Source: Acidimicrobiales bacterium (GTDB taxonomy: Bacteria; Actinomycetota; Acidimicrobiia; Acidimicrobiales; UBA8190). Taken from it: 44,096 nucleotides of DNA. The stretch lies in NCBI GenBank assembly GCA_035531755.1, contig DATKSK010000066.1, positions 1-44,096 on the forward strand, written 5' to 3'. Positions 16,733-25,479 of the stretch are shown here, in pieces. The position numbers were made by a program, and so were the translations under genes. Position 1 is the first letter of the stretch. Every line of letters starts with the position of its first letter. A model generated the notes under the pieces. It did not search any database. It was not told where the DNA came from and was given only the letters and a program-made list of their open reading frames with translations.

Positions 16733-19198
16733 TCACGCCGCGCCCGAGGGCGCCGGTGCTCGTGACACGCGGCGCCACGCCACCAGGGCGATCAGGTATG
16801 CCACCAACCCGAGGCCGAGCACCACGTGGAACCCGAAGATCATGGCCAGCAGCGTGGCCAGCACGGCGCCGACGACCGAGGCGAAGCCGTTCACGGCCCA
16901 GCCCCAGGCGACGTATTCGCGAGGCGTGTCGCTGAGGCGCGACACGGCGCGCAACCCCAGGGGCATGAACATCCCGAGGCACAGCCCGAGCGGTGCGAGC
17001 AGGCCGAAGGCGATGGGCACGCGCACCGCCATGGGGAGGCCGAGCAGCGCGTTGGTGAGTGGTGTGAGCCCGAACAGGTAGAAGGCGGTCAACGCGGTGA
17101 GGGCGACGAGCAGAACCGGGACGGTGGCCCGGTGGCCGTCCTGGCGGCTGCTCGCCAGGGCGCCGATCCCGGTGAAGACGAGGATCGACATCAGCGTCAC
17201 CGTCAGCGCGTAGGTCGGGTAGCCCAGGAACAGGTTGAGCAGCTGCATGAGCGTGACCTCGAAGAACATGAAGCCGAGCCCGACGGCCGCGAAGAACAGG
17301 GCCGAGCCCGCCTTGCGCGGCATGCGGCGCCAGTCCTTGCGCACGGCCACGAACGGCAGCAGCAGGAACAGTGCCGAGATCACCACGGACAGCACGAGGA
17401 GCAGGATGAGCACTCGCTCTCCCACCTGGTCCTCGCGGTCCTGGCTCGTGATGGGGTGGAAGTAGTCGCGCAGGACGGTGCCGAAACGCGCCACGTGCCA
17501 GAAGAAGGGGTCGTTGTCCGTCGTGGGGACGACGTTGTACGTGTAGGAGGCGTAGAAGGCCCGTAGCTGTGCGGCGGTGCTCGACGCCACCGTGTCGACG
17601 GGGTTCCGGGGCACCGCCCGCCCGGGAGCGTACTGCAGGCTCGTCCCCGGGACCGAGGCGAGCGACGCCACGAACCGGTTCACCTCGGCCGGGGTGAAGG
17701 CGGAGCGTTTCACGAGGATCGTCGACAGGGTGAACGATCCGAGCAGGTGCGCCGGCGACGTCGCCACCATGATGTGGGCGCCGGGATCGGTGATGCCGAG
17801 GTTCGTGAGGGCCTGGCGGGCGGTGGCGACGAAGCGCGTCGTCCGATACGGCTTGTGCTGGTAGTCGATCTCGCCGAACTGGGCCACGAAGATCCCGTCA
17901 CCGGTGAGGTGCTTCAGGCTGTCGACGATGGCGTCGGTCGTGTACAGGTAGCTCTCGGAGAGCACGAAGGCACTGGCGGTGGCGGCGTTCGTGGCCGCGT
18001 AGCTGTCCGGCGCCGGGTACCAGATCATGTCGTACTTGCGGTCGGTGCGCGCCAGGTAGGAGCGGCCGTCACCGTTGACGTAGTTCACGGCCGGGTTCTG
18101 GGCGAGGTGGCCGTCGAAGTCGGCGAAGGTCGTCGTGACGAGCGAGTACGTCACCGGATTGAGCTCGACGGCGTCGACGTGCGCCGCTCCGAACCACAGC
18201 GAGGCGAGGACCTCGTGCCCGCCGGCGGCGCCGATGACGGCCTCCTGCTTCGGTGGCGTCCCGGTGACGGCGAAGGGGATCGCCCGCGGGTCGGCGCCGA
18301 AATCGTAGTGGGCGAGCGACGACACGTGGCCGTCCCACCGGTAGATGGCGGAACCGATGATGCCGTCGTGGTAGAGGGTGCGGACGTCGGGGGTCGACTG
18401 GAGGGCGTCCACACGGAAGATCGGGCTCCACGCCGAATAGATGGGTGTGCCGACGAGGATGCTCGCCTTGGTGGTGTCGAGCCGCTGTGCCGGGAGGATG
18501 CTCGGAGCGGCCACGAGGACAGCGGTGAGCCCGGCCAGGACGACCATGACGGGCGCGGCCCGGGGACGCACACGCCACATCACGACGGCCGCCCCGACGA
18601 AGAGCACCGCCGCCGCCAGCATGATGGTCGCCGGCGGCCCGATGGAGCCGGTGAGCGTGATCACGATGGCGCAGGCGAGGCCCGCGCCCAGGAGGTCGGC
18701 GAAGTACAGGCCGCCGACGCCTTCGGGCCGTCGCCCGAAGAGGGTGGCGACGATGACGCCGGGGGCCACGAAGGGCACGAAGACGAGGAGGCAGATGGCG
18801 AGCAGGTCCCCCATGCTCTTCGCCCCCGTCGTTCCGTACCGCCAGATCGAGAGGGTGTCGAGCGAGATGTGGGCCACCACGACGTAACTCGCCACTACGC
18901 ACAGCGCGCCCAGGAGGAAGCTCCACAGAAGGACCGTGTCCGTGCGCGCCCGGCGCAGCCGCGCCGACACCGCCACCAGGACACCACCCGTGCCGATGCC
19001 GAGCAGTGCGAGGCCGATGATGAGGTACGTGTAGTAGTAGAAGAGCTTGTAGGAGATGACCCGCGTGTAACAGATCTCGATCAGCAGGGCGGCGAAGCTG
19101 ACGAGCAGGATCTCAGCGTGGTGGCCCCATCGAGACGGTCTGGCGTGGCCCGGCGTGGCGGCGACGCCCGTGCTCGGCCGAGTCCGCAGCGTGGTCAC
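16733..19198 (-). CDS. Membrane protein with spermidine-synthase-like domain
   Basis: An 821-residue protein of three parts: an N-terminal block of about seven helices (30-235) starting EILLVSFAALLIEICYTRV; a soluble Rossmann-like domain (about 260-570); and a C-terminal block of about eight helices (600-810). The soluble part resembles polyamine aminopropyltransferases: AVIGAAGGHEVLAS (about 319) matches the Gly-rich nucleotide loop and DAVELNP carries the acidic residue after strand 2. The usual catalytic DSSDP-like motif reads YPAPDS (about 393) instead, so a real spermidine synthase is doubtful. Such membrane spermidine-synthase-like proteins are widespread and uncharacterised. GTG at 19198 is the start; TAGACA lies 6 nt upstream. 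The methyltransferase gene follows after 51 nt. Confidence 0.75.
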   Translation of the reverse strand: MTTLRTRPSTGVAATPGHARPSRWGHHAEILLVSFAALLIEICYTRVISYKLFYYYTYLIIGLALLGIGTGGVLVAVSARLRRARTDTVLLWSFLLGALCVVASYVVVAHISLDTLSIWRYGTTGAKSMGDLLAICLLVFVPFVAPGVIVATLFGRRPEGVGGLYFADLLGAGLACAIVITLTGSIGPPATIMLAAAVLFVGAAVVMWRVRPRAAPVMVVLAGLTAVLVAAPSILPAQRLDTTKASILVGTPIYSAWSPIFRVDALQSTPDVRTLYHDGIIGSAIYRWDGHVSSLAHYDFGADPRAIPFAVTGTPPKQEAVIGAAGGHEVLASLWFGAAHVDAVELNPVTYSLVTTTFADFDGHLAQNPAVNYVNGDGRSYLARTDRKYDMIWYPAPDSYAATNAATASAFVLSESYLYTTDAIVDSLKHLTGDGIFVAQFGEIDYQHKPYRTTRFVATARQALTNLGITDPGAHIMVATSPAHLLGSFTLSTILVKRSAFTPAEVNRFVASLASVPGTSLQYAPGRAVPRNPVDTVASSTAAQLRAFYASYTYNVVPTTDNDPFFWHVARFGTVLRDYFHPITSQDREDQVGERVLILLLVLSVVISALFLLLPFVAVRKDWRRMPRKAGSALFFAAVGLGFMFFEVTLMQLLNLFLGYPTYALTVTLMSILVFTGIGALASSRQDGHRATVPVLLVALTALTAFYLFGLTPLTNALLGLPMAVRVPIAFGLLAPLGLCLGMFMPLGLRAVSRLSDTPREYVAWGWAVNGFASVVGAVLATLLAMIFGFHVVLGLGLVAYLIALVAWRRVSRAPAPSGAA

Positions 19199-19256
19199 CG
19201 GGCTTGTCTACCACGGGCCCCATGCGGCTCCATGGCTCGTCAGGCCGCGCCAGTAG

Positions 19257-19802
19257 TCAGAGACGCGCCGGGGCGATGTACCGCGCGGACACCACCCGCC
19301 CCTGGCGGAACTCGATGACCCACACGCACCCCTTCAGGCCCGGCGGGCGGCGCGGCAGGCGGATGCCGTCGGCGGCGGCGAGCGCGGCCAGCACCACGCC
19401 GATCACCTCACCATGGGTGCAGAGGACGACCGTTCCCGACGACCCCTGGTCCGACGACCCCTGGCCCGACGACCCCTGGTCCGACGACCCCTGGTCCGAC
19501 GACCCCGGGGTGGACAGGGAGCGGACGAGCGCCAGCGCGCCGTGCGCGGCATTGGGGGTCAGGTCGGCACCCTCCTCGATCGGGATCCCCAGCTCGGCGG
19601 CGAGGGGTTCCATCGTCTGGATGCACCGGTCGGACGGGCTCGAGAGGATGCGGTCGGGTCGCAGGGGGGCCACGACGTCGGCGATGTGCATGGCCTGGCG
19701 TCGCCCGCGGGCGTCGAGGGGCCGGCGCCGATCGTCGCCGGCCCATCCCTCCTTCGTCCCCGCACGGCCGTGTCGCACCAGCACGAGCTGCACGATCCCC
19801 AT
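19257..19802 (-). CDS. Histidine phosphatase family protein (SixA/phosphoglycerate-mutase-like)
   Basis: Predicted cytoplasmic phosphatase of 181 aa. LVRHGRAG near the N-terminus carries the nucleophilic His (RHG motif). Arg residues in SSPSDRCIQT and the second His in VVLCTHGEVIGV complete the active-site pocket, so the enzyme should be active. The start ATG at 19802 opens MGIVQLVLVRHG; the long open frame beyond it (to 21335) is spurious. Just before the strand with the second His, the protein carries tandem SSDQG units encoded by a 15-bp repeat, an unusual insertion into an enzyme core. The next gene (spermidine-synthase-like) starts 58 nt downstream on the same strand. Substrate unknown. 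Confidence 0.88.
   Translation of the reverse strand: MGIVQLVLVRHGRAGTKEGWAGDDRRRPLDARGRRQAMHIADVVAPLRPDRILSSPSDRCIQTMEPLAAELGIPIEEGADLTPNAAHGALALVRSLSTPGSSDQGSSDQGSSGQGSSDQGSSGTVVLCTHGEVIGVVLAALAAADGIRLPRRPPGLKGCVWVIEFRQGRVVSARYIAPARL
19441..19500. repeat. 15-bp coding tandem repeat (SSDQG units), 4 copies
   Basis: Four copies of gacccctgg(t/c)ccgac at 19441-19455, 19456-19470, 19471-19485 and 19486-19500, with degenerate half-copies on both sides. They lie in frame in the phosphatase gene on the minus strand. Confidence 0.9.
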
Positions 19803-19883
19803 GATGCCCCGCCGGCGTGAGGCCGGGCGGTGGCGCGCCCGGAATGTGACGACGACGGCACCACCGGCGGCGACGGTTGCCGG

Positions 19884-19889
19884 TATGGT
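19884..19889 (+). promoter_or_regulatory. -10 hexamer TATGGT of the LamG-like gene
   Basis: TATGGT ends 9 nt before the GTG at 19899. It favours this start over the in-frame codon at 19830. Confidence 0.45.
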
Positions 19890-19898
19890 GCTGCCCTG

Positions 19899-20789
19899 GT
19901 GCGTGCCCTGCAGCGGAAGACGGTTGCCATCGCAGTCGTGGTCGTGGTGGTCGGGGGGATCGCCGCCGGCATCGCGCTGTCGGCCGGAGGATCGGGGCAC
20001 CCGGTGACCGTCCCCGGGACGCGGCGACCCGCCGTCCCCTCGGTCCGGCCGCCTGCCGTCCCCGCCGGCGCGTTCGCCGTCGACACGTTCCACCGCGTGG
20101 TGTCGGGGGGATGGGGCGGCGCCGACGTGGGCGGGCCGTGGGTGGTCGCCAAAGGCGCGTCGGCCGACCTGTCGGTGGACGGTCACGACGGCAGCGTGGC
20201 CGTGCGGGCGGGCCCGTTCCTGACCGCCGAGCACATCGTCGTGCTGCCCGCCACGTCGGTCGCCGACTTCGAGGGGACCTTCGACGTCTCGTTCATGGAG
20301 GACATCAACACCGTGGACCCCGCCTACGGGGGCGTGCTGGCCTATGTGGTGGCCCGCTACCGCAACGCCGGGGCGACCGGGTACTACCGCCTCGGCCTGG
20401 TGTGGGACGCGGCGACGCGCCGGCTGTGGCTGCGCACCCAGAACCCGGTGGGCAAGGGCCAACCCGGTGACTTCACCATCGAGTACGACACCGGCATCGA
20501 CCCGACGGCGGACTTCCCCGCCGGGCCGCCCTACGGCCCGTACCGCGTGGCGGTCCGGATCTCTGGGTCCGACCCGACCACCTTCGCGTCCAAGGTCTGG
20601 CGGGCGGGCGGCCCCGAGCCGAGCGGGTGGATGCTGACAGGGCGCGACGGCGCCGACCGGGGACCGCAGGTGGCCGGGCCCGTCGGTGTCCGGGTGAGCG
20701 ACGACCTGCAGAGCAGCCCCCGTGTCTACCTCGACTTCGTCGCGCACGTGCGCATCGGGAACCTGGTGCTGGGCCCGGCCACGCGCTGA
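19899..20789 (+). CDS. Membrane-anchored extracellular protein, LamG/concanavalin-like
   Basis: A 296-residue protein with a basic start (RALQRK), one hydrophobic segment (TVAIAVVVVVVGGIAAGIAL, about residues 8-28) and a Pro-rich linker. A 220-residue domain follows, rich in strands and aromatic residues (FEGTFDVSFMEDINT, TGYYRLGLVWDAATRRLWL). That pattern is usual for concanavalin/LamG-like jelly-roll modules that bind glycans, but I cannot assign a named family. The GTG at 19899 puts the basic residues directly before the hydrophobic segment and has a -10-like hexamer 9 nt upstream. Its stop codon lies inside the first unit of a 20-bp tandem array. It diverges from the phosphatase gene. A role in holding or sensing a surface polysaccharide would fit the region but is inference. 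Confidence 0.7.
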   Translation: MRALQRKTVAIAVVVVVVGGIAAGIALSAGGSGHPVTVPGTRRPAVPSVRPPAVPAGAFAVDTFHRVVSGGWGGADVGGPWVVAKGASADLSVDGHDGSVAVRAGPFLTAEHIVVLPATSVADFEGTFDVSFMEDINTVDPAYGGVLAYVVARYRNAGATGYYRLGLVWDAATRRLWLRTQNPVGKGQPGDFTIEYDTGIDPTADFPAGPPYGPYRVAVRISGSDPTTFASKVWRAGGPEPSGWMLTGRDGADRGPQVAGPVGVRVSDDLQSSPRVYLDFVAHVRIGNLVLGPATR

Positions 20790-20930
20790 GCGGTCCGGCC
20801 ACGCGCTGAGCGGTCCGGCCACGCGCTGAGCGGTCCGGCCACGCGCTGAGCGGTCCGGCCGCGCGCCGAGCGGTCCGGCCGCGCGCCGAGCGGTCCGAGC
20901 GGGCGCCGAGCGGTCCGAGCGGGCGCCGCC
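20781..20930. repeat. 20-bp tandem array, 7 copies plus a half
   Basis: Unit acgcgctgagcggtccggcc. Copies 1-4 (20781-20860) are identical, copy 5 has gcgcgccgag, copies 6-7 (20881-20920) drift further to ...gtccgagc, and a half-copy ends at 20930. The stop codon (TGA, 20787-20789) of the LamG-like gene is in copy 1, so copies 2-4 carry extra TGA codons. There are no unique spacers, so it is not a CRISPR array. Confidence 0.95.
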
Positions 20931-21078
20931 GCCCGCGTTCCCGAGCAGGGAGGCTCCGGGGGCCGGGGGTTGCTCCGGTGCCCGGGCACGTGCTTTCTCG
21001 TAGGGGGCTCTCCGCCTACGCTTGTGCGACCGCACCCCGTGGCGTGCGTGGGGCCGGAGGGGGCAGGCAGGGCAATTG
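20931..21078. promoter_or_regulatory. Leader region of the cyclase gene
   Basis: A TACGCT hexamer (21017-21022) could be a -10, which would leave a leader of about 50 nt. GGAGGGGG (21055-21062) is the best ribosome-binding candidate but sits 16 nt before the GTG at 21079. No -35 match. Confidence 0.3.
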
Positions 21079-24000
21079 GTGTCGGAGCAGGTGGTGTCGG
21101 AGCAGGCAACCGCAGTGTCGCGTGCACCCGCGCCCCCCGCCAGCGGGACGGGGAACCTCCTGGCGCCGTACCTGCCGCGGCTGGTGGTCGACTGGGTCAC
21201 CGGGTCCCCCACCGATATCCACCGCGACATCGCCGGGTCCGTGGCCTTCGTCGACATCTCGGGCTTCACCAAGCTGTCCGAGCGCCTGGCGAGCCACGGC
21301 AAGGTGGGCGCCGAGGAGCTCAGCGAGACCATCAACCGGTGCTTCGTGGATCTCCTGGCGGTCGGCTACGCCCACGGCGGGGGCCTGATCAAGTTCGGGG
21401 GTGACGCACTCCTTCTGCTCTTCACCGGCGACGACCACGAGGTCCGGGCGTGCCGGGCGGCGGTGGGCATGCGCAGGACGCTGCGCGCCGTGGGCAGGAT
21501 CACGGTGCTCGGGCACCGGGTCGGGCTGCGGATGTCGGTGGGCGTGCACAGCGGCGCGTTCGATTTCTTCCTCGTCGGTGAGACGCACCGGGAGCTGATC
21601 GTCACCGGGCCGGCGGCCAGCACGACGGTGAGCATGGAGTCCACGGCCGAAGCGGGCGAGATCGTCGTCAGCCCGGCGACGGCGCGGGCCCTGCGCTCGA
21701 GCGTCCTGGGGAGCGGCAAGGGGGACGGGGTCCTCCTGCGGCGGGCGCCGCCCGGCCTGTCGTGCGCGCCTGCCACCCTCGAGCCCGTCAGCGCTTCGAC
21801 CGACCTGTCGGCATGCGTCTCCACGGCCGTGCGCGCCGCGCTCCTGGCGGGGATGCAGGAGCCGGAGCACCGTCGGGTGACCGTCGCCTTCATCCACTTC
21901 GATGGCACCGACGCCCTCATCGAGTCGTCGGGCCCCGAAAAGCTCGCCCATCTCCTCGACGGGCTCGTCAGCGGTGTGCAGCGGTCCGCCGACCGGCAGG
22001 GTGTCGCCTTCTTGGGGACCGACATCGACCGCGACGGCGGGAAGATCATCCTCACCGCCGGCGCGCCGTCGAGCTCGGGCGGGGACGAGCACCGGATGCT
22101 GCTGGTCCTGCGCGAGGTGATGGACCTGCGCCCTGAGCTGCCCCTGCGGATCGGGGTCAACCGCGGCTCGGTCTTCGCGGGCGACATCGGCCCCCACTAC
22201 CGGCGCACCTTCACGGTGATGGGCGACGCCGTCAACCTGGCAGCCCGGCTCATGGCCAAGGCACAGCCCGGCCAGATCCTGTCGAGCCCCGACGTGCTCG
22301 AGCAGTCCGGGGCCGACGTCGACACCGTCGAGCTCGAGCCCTTCGTGGTGAAGGGCAAGGCCCAGCCCGTCCGGGCGCTGAGCGTGGGGAACGTGGCGAC
22401 GGCTCGGCGGAGCCGGCGCGACGACGGCATCCCCTTCGTGGGCCGGCACACGGAGATCGGCCTCATGCGCGACGCCGTGACCGGGGCGCGCCAGGGCGGC
22501 GGCGCCCTCCTCCAGATCACGGGGGAGCCCGGCGTCGGCAAGTCACGGCTGGTCGAGGAGCTCCAGGCGATGGCCGGCGACATGACGCTGGTCCGGGCGA
22601 CGTGCGAGCACTACGAGTCGTCCACGCCCTACTTCCCGCTGCGGGGGTTGCTGCGAGGGCTGCTGGGCATCGCCCCCGACATGCCCGACACCGCGGCCGC
22701 CTCGTGCCTGCGCGACGCCGTGGACCGGGTCGCACCGGCAGTGGCGCCGTGGGTCCCCCTGCTCGCGTCGGTGGTCGACGTCCCCGTGCCCGACACCGAG
22801 GAGTCGGCGCAACTCGACGAGCAGTTCCGCCGTCCCCGGCTGGCGTCGGCGACCACCGAGCTGCTGGGCGCGCTCGTGGGCGCGCCCATGCTCCTCGTCG
22901 TGGAGGACGCCCACTGGATGGACGAGGCGTCCGCCGACGTCGTGCGCCACTGGGCGACAGCGGTGAGCGGCCGGCCCTGGGTGGTGTGCGTCACCCGCCG
23001 GGACGAGGCCACCGGGTTCTCGGCGCCACGCGAGCCGGCGGTGGTCCTCGTGGACCTCCTCCCCCTCGACGGCCAGGACGCCGCCGAGCTGATCCACCTG
23101 GCCACCCGGGACTCGCCCATCGCGCCGCACGCCATCGCCGCGCTGGCGGAGCGTTCGGGCGGCAACCCGCTCTTCCTGCGCGAGCTGGTGGCGAACACGC
23201 GGGCCGACAAGGGCCTCGGTGACCTGCCGGACTCGGTCGAGGCGGTCATCGCGGCCCGCATCGACCAGCTGCACCCGCTCGACCGGAACCTGCTGCGGCG
23301 CGCCTCGGTCCTGGGCCGGTCGTTCCCGGCCGGGCTCCTCGGGGCCGTCGTCGACGACTCCCCCGCCGTGACCGACGACCGCTGGCAGCGGCTGGGCGAG
23401 TTCCTGCAGCACGGCCCGGACGGCACGGTGACGTTCGCCCACGCCCTCATCCGCGACAGCGCGTACGACGGCCTGCCCTTCCGCCTGCGCCAGCGACTGC
23501 ACGCCCGCGCCGGCGACACCATCCGCGCCCAGGCCGGTGACGCCGCCGACGACCACGCCGAGCTCCTGTCACTGCATTTCTTCCATGCGCACCGCCACGC
23601 GGAGGCGTGGTCGTTCTCGCACGTGGCCGCGGAGCGCGCCCGCGCCGTCTACGCCAACATCGAGGCGGCGGAGTTCTACCAGCGCGCGCTCGACGTCGCC
23701 CGGCACCTGCCCGAGGTGGGCCCCGATGCCGTGGCCCGGACCCTCGAGGACCTCGGCGACGCCCAGAACCACGCCGGCAACTACCTGGCGGCCGAGGCCG
23801 CCTACCGCGCCGCGCGCCGCCACATCCACGGAGACGCCGTCGGCCAGGCCCGCGTCGTGCTGAAGCTGGCGCGCGTGATGGGCTGGCTGGACCGGTACTC
23901 GGCCGCGCTGCGGTGGATCACCCGCGGGTTGCGCACCATCGAGGGCGCCGAGGGCCCCGAGGCCGCCGCCCAACGGGCCCAATTGCTCGCCTGGTACGGG

Positions 24001-24993
24001 CGCTTCTGCCAGGAGGAGGGGCGCCACGCCCGCGCCATCACATGGTGCAACGCCGCGGTCGCCGAGGCCGAGGCGGCCGGCGAGCGCGACGCCATGGCGA
24101 ACGCCCTGAAGGTCCTCGACTGGGCGCACATGGACCTGGGCCGACTCGAGGAGCCCACCAACTGGACGCAGGCCCTGTCGCTCTTCGAGGAGCTCGGGGA
24201 CCTCACCGGGCAGGCGAGCGTGCTCAACATGCTGGGCGGGTTGGCGTACTTCCGCGGCGAGTGGTCGCGGGCCCTGGAGCTGTACCGCCGCGCCCAGGCG
24301 ATGGTGCGTCGCACGGGCAACTCCGTGATGGATGCCTTCTACATGAACAACATCGGGGAGATCTCGCTCGAGCAGGGCCGGCTCGCCGAGGCGGCGGAGC
24401 TGTTCACCGAGGCGTGGCGCATCTGGCAGGCCGCCGGCTACCGCTCGGGGGCCGCCTCGGTGCGGGGCCTGCTGGCCCGGGTGGCGTGCGGCGAGGGTCG
24501 CTTCGACGAGGCCATGGCACTGTTCGCGCAGTCGTTGCAGGAGTCACAGGGCGTGGGCGGCCACGTCGAGGTGCTCGACACCAAGGCCAGGATGGCCGAG
24601 TGCGAGCTCCTCGCCGGCCGGCCCGACGCCGCCCGACGCCTCGTGGAGGAGGCGCTCGAGGAGGCGAAGACCCTCGGCGGGGTGTCCGCCCAGCACCCAC
24701 TGCTCCTGCGGGTCCTGGGGGCCGCCCTGGCACGGACGGGCGACCTCGACGGGGCGCGCCGGGCGCTCCGGGAGAGCCTGGGTGCCGCCCAGACGCGGGG
24801 GGCCGACTACGAGCGGGCCCTCACCCTGCGGGTCGTGGCGCGCCTCGGCCACGGATCGGGGCCGGCGGCCGGAGCGGCCGAACAGAGCACGGCGGCCGGG
24901 ACGGCCGAGCAGAGCACGGCGGCCGGGACGGCCGAGCAGAGCACGGCCATCCTCGAACGGCTCGGCGTCGTCTGGACACCCGACCTGGTGTGA
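21079..24993 (+). CDS. Soluble-adenylyl-cyclase-type protein: two class III cyclase domains, AAA ATPase, TPRs
   Basis: A 1304-residue cytoplasmic protein predicted to make cAMP. Cyclase domain 1 (about 50-205) holds the metal-binding Asp59 (FVDISGFT) and Asp109 with Lys105 (IKFGGD). Domain 2 (about 265-435) holds Thr379, Asn386 and Arg390 in TVMGDAVNLAAR. Each domain lacks the other's residues, so together they form one active site, as in mammalian soluble adenylyl cyclase. An AAA_16-type ATPase follows: Walker A GEPGVGKS (482-489) and Walker B LLVVEDAHWMD (about 605). TPR-like helices run from about 830 to 1260. No HTH domain is seen. The C-terminus carries three TAEQSTAAG repeats. GTG 21079 was chosen over TTG 21022, which overlaps the putative -10. 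The input signal is unknown. Confidence 0.88.
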   Translation: MSEQVVSEQATAVSRAPAPPASGTGNLLAPYLPRLVVDWVTGSPTDIHRDIAGSVAFVDISGFTKLSERLASHGKVGAEELSETINRCFVDLLAVGYAHGGGLIKFGGDALLLLFTGDDHEVRACRAAVGMRRTLRAVGRITVLGHRVGLRMSVGVHSGAFDFFLVGETHRELIVTGPAASTTVSMESTAEAGEIVVSPATARALRSSVLGSGKGDGVLLRRAPPGLSCAPATLEPVSASTDLSACVSTAVRAALLAGMQEPEHRRVTVAFIHFDGTDALIESSGPEKLAHLLDGLVSGVQRSADRQGVAFLGTDIDRDGGKIILTAGAPSSSGGDEHRMLLVLREVMDLRPELPLRIGVNRGSVFAGDIGPHYRRTFTVMGDAVNLAARLMAKAQPGQILSSPDVLEQSGADVDTVELEPFVVKGKAQPVRALSVGNVATARRSRRDDGIPFVGRHTEIGLMRDAVTGARQGGGALLQITGEPGVGKSRLVEELQAMAGDMTLVRATCEHYESSTPYFPLRGLLRGLLGIAPDMPDTAAASCLRDAVDRVAPAVAPWVPLLASVVDVPVPDTEESAQLDEQFRRPRLASATTELLGALVGAPMLLVVEDAHWMDEASADVVRHWATAVSGRPWVVCVTRRDEATGFSAPREPAVVLVDLLPLDGQDAAELIHLATRDSPIAPHAIAALAERSGGNPLFLRELVANTRADKGLGDLPDSVEAVIAARIDQLHPLDRNLLRRASVLGRSFPAGLLGAVVDDSPAVTDDRWQRLGEFLQHGPDGTVTFAHALIRDSAYDGLPFRLRQRLHARAGDTIRAQAGDAADDHAELLSLHFFHAHRHAEAWSFSHVAAERARAVYANIEAAEFYQRALDVARHLPEVGPDAVARTLEDLGDAQNHAGNYLAAEAAYRAARRHIHGDAVGQARVVLKLARVMGWLDRYSAALRWITRGLRTIEGAEGPEAAAQRAQLLAWYGRFCQEEGRHARAITWCNAAVAEAEAAGERDAMANALKVLDWAHMDLGRLEEPTNWTQALSLFEELGDLTGQASVLNMLGGLAYFRGEWSRALELYRRAQAMVRRTGNSVMDAFYMNNIGEISLEQGRLAEAAELFTEAWRIWQAAGYRSGAASVRGLLARVACGEGRFDEAMALFAQSLQESQGVGGHVEVLDTKARMAECELLAGRPDAARRLVEEALEEAKTLGGVSAQHPLLLRVLGAALARTGDLDGARRALRESLGAAQTRGADYERALTLRVVARLGHGSGPAAGAAEQSTAAGTAEQSTAAGTAEQSTAILERLGVVWTPDLV
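24874..24950 (+). repeat. 27-bp coding tandem repeat (TAEQSTAAG), about 3 copies
   Basis: Copies at 24874-24900, 24901-24927 and 24928-24950 (partial), in frame near the C-terminus of the cyclase protein. Confidence 0.88.
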
Positions 24994-25002
24994 ACCGTCG
25001 CC

Positions 25003-25479
25003 TCAGGCGGCGCGCCGCAGGACACGGCGCACCGACAGGGCCCGGTGCAGCCCGTGGATGCCGGTGACAGGCGCCGCGAACATGAACGGGCACGCCCCGT
25101 CGACCACCCTCACGCCGTTGTGGCGGCACAGCGTCACGGCCTCGGGCGACACCGACCCCTTCCCCACGCCCCGGTGGAGCCACACCCGGGGCACACCCCG
25201 GGCGACGGCGTCTCGCACCACGTCGGCGGCGGCGTCGGCCCCCACCATGACGACGACCCCGTCGAGGGTCCCGGGCACCTCGGCCAGGGACCGATAGGCG
25301 CGGTCACCCTCGATGGCGGCCCCGTCGGCGACGCCGCGGTTGACCGGGACCATGGTCCGGCCGCCGTCGCGCAGCATGCGGTAGACGGCGTTCGGGAACT
25401 GGCGCGAGTCGGTGGACACGCCCACGAGGGCGATGTGCCGCTGGGCCAGGAAGTCGTCGATGTCGATCCGAGATGGCAC
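25003..25479 (-). CDS. CoA-binding domain protein (CoA_binding_2)
   Basis: A 158-residue cytoplasmic protein that is a single CoA-binding Rossmann domain. Strand 1 and the loop read ALVGVSTDSRQFPNAVYRML, followed by MVPVNRG and YRSLAEVPGTLDGVVVMV, the usual order for this family (YccU-like). A PRVWLHRGVG segment and a VVDGACPFMF ending match the family's C-terminal part, including the Cys often seen there. The GTG start at 25479 has a good ribosome-binding site (GGAAGGA about 5 nt upstream), an exception to the leaderless pattern elsewhere in the window. It converges on the cyclase gene with a 9-nt gap and diverges from the GT87-like gene. Biological role is not known for the family. Confidence 0.88.
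   Translation of the reverse strand: MPSRIDIDDFLAQRHIALVGVSTDSRQFPNAVYRMLRDGGRTMVPVNRGVADGAAIEGDRAYRSLAEVPGTLDGVVVMVGADAAADVVRDAVARGVPRVWLHRGVGKGSVSPEAVTLCRHNGVRVVDGACPFMFAAPVTGIHGLHRALSVRRVLRRAA

Noticed and set aside
16733-19198. Calling the gene spermidine synthase
   Set aside because: The Gly-rich loop fits, but the catalytic motif is changed and the protein is two-thirds membrane helices.
20781-20930. CRISPR array
   Set aside because: The units are directly adjacent with no unique spacers, and there are no cas genes in the window.
19257-21335. A 692-residue protein fused upstream of the histidine phosphatase
   Set aside because: The extra 511 residues are the antisense of the LamG-like gene and of the 20-bp array; the RHG domain starts cleanly at 19802.
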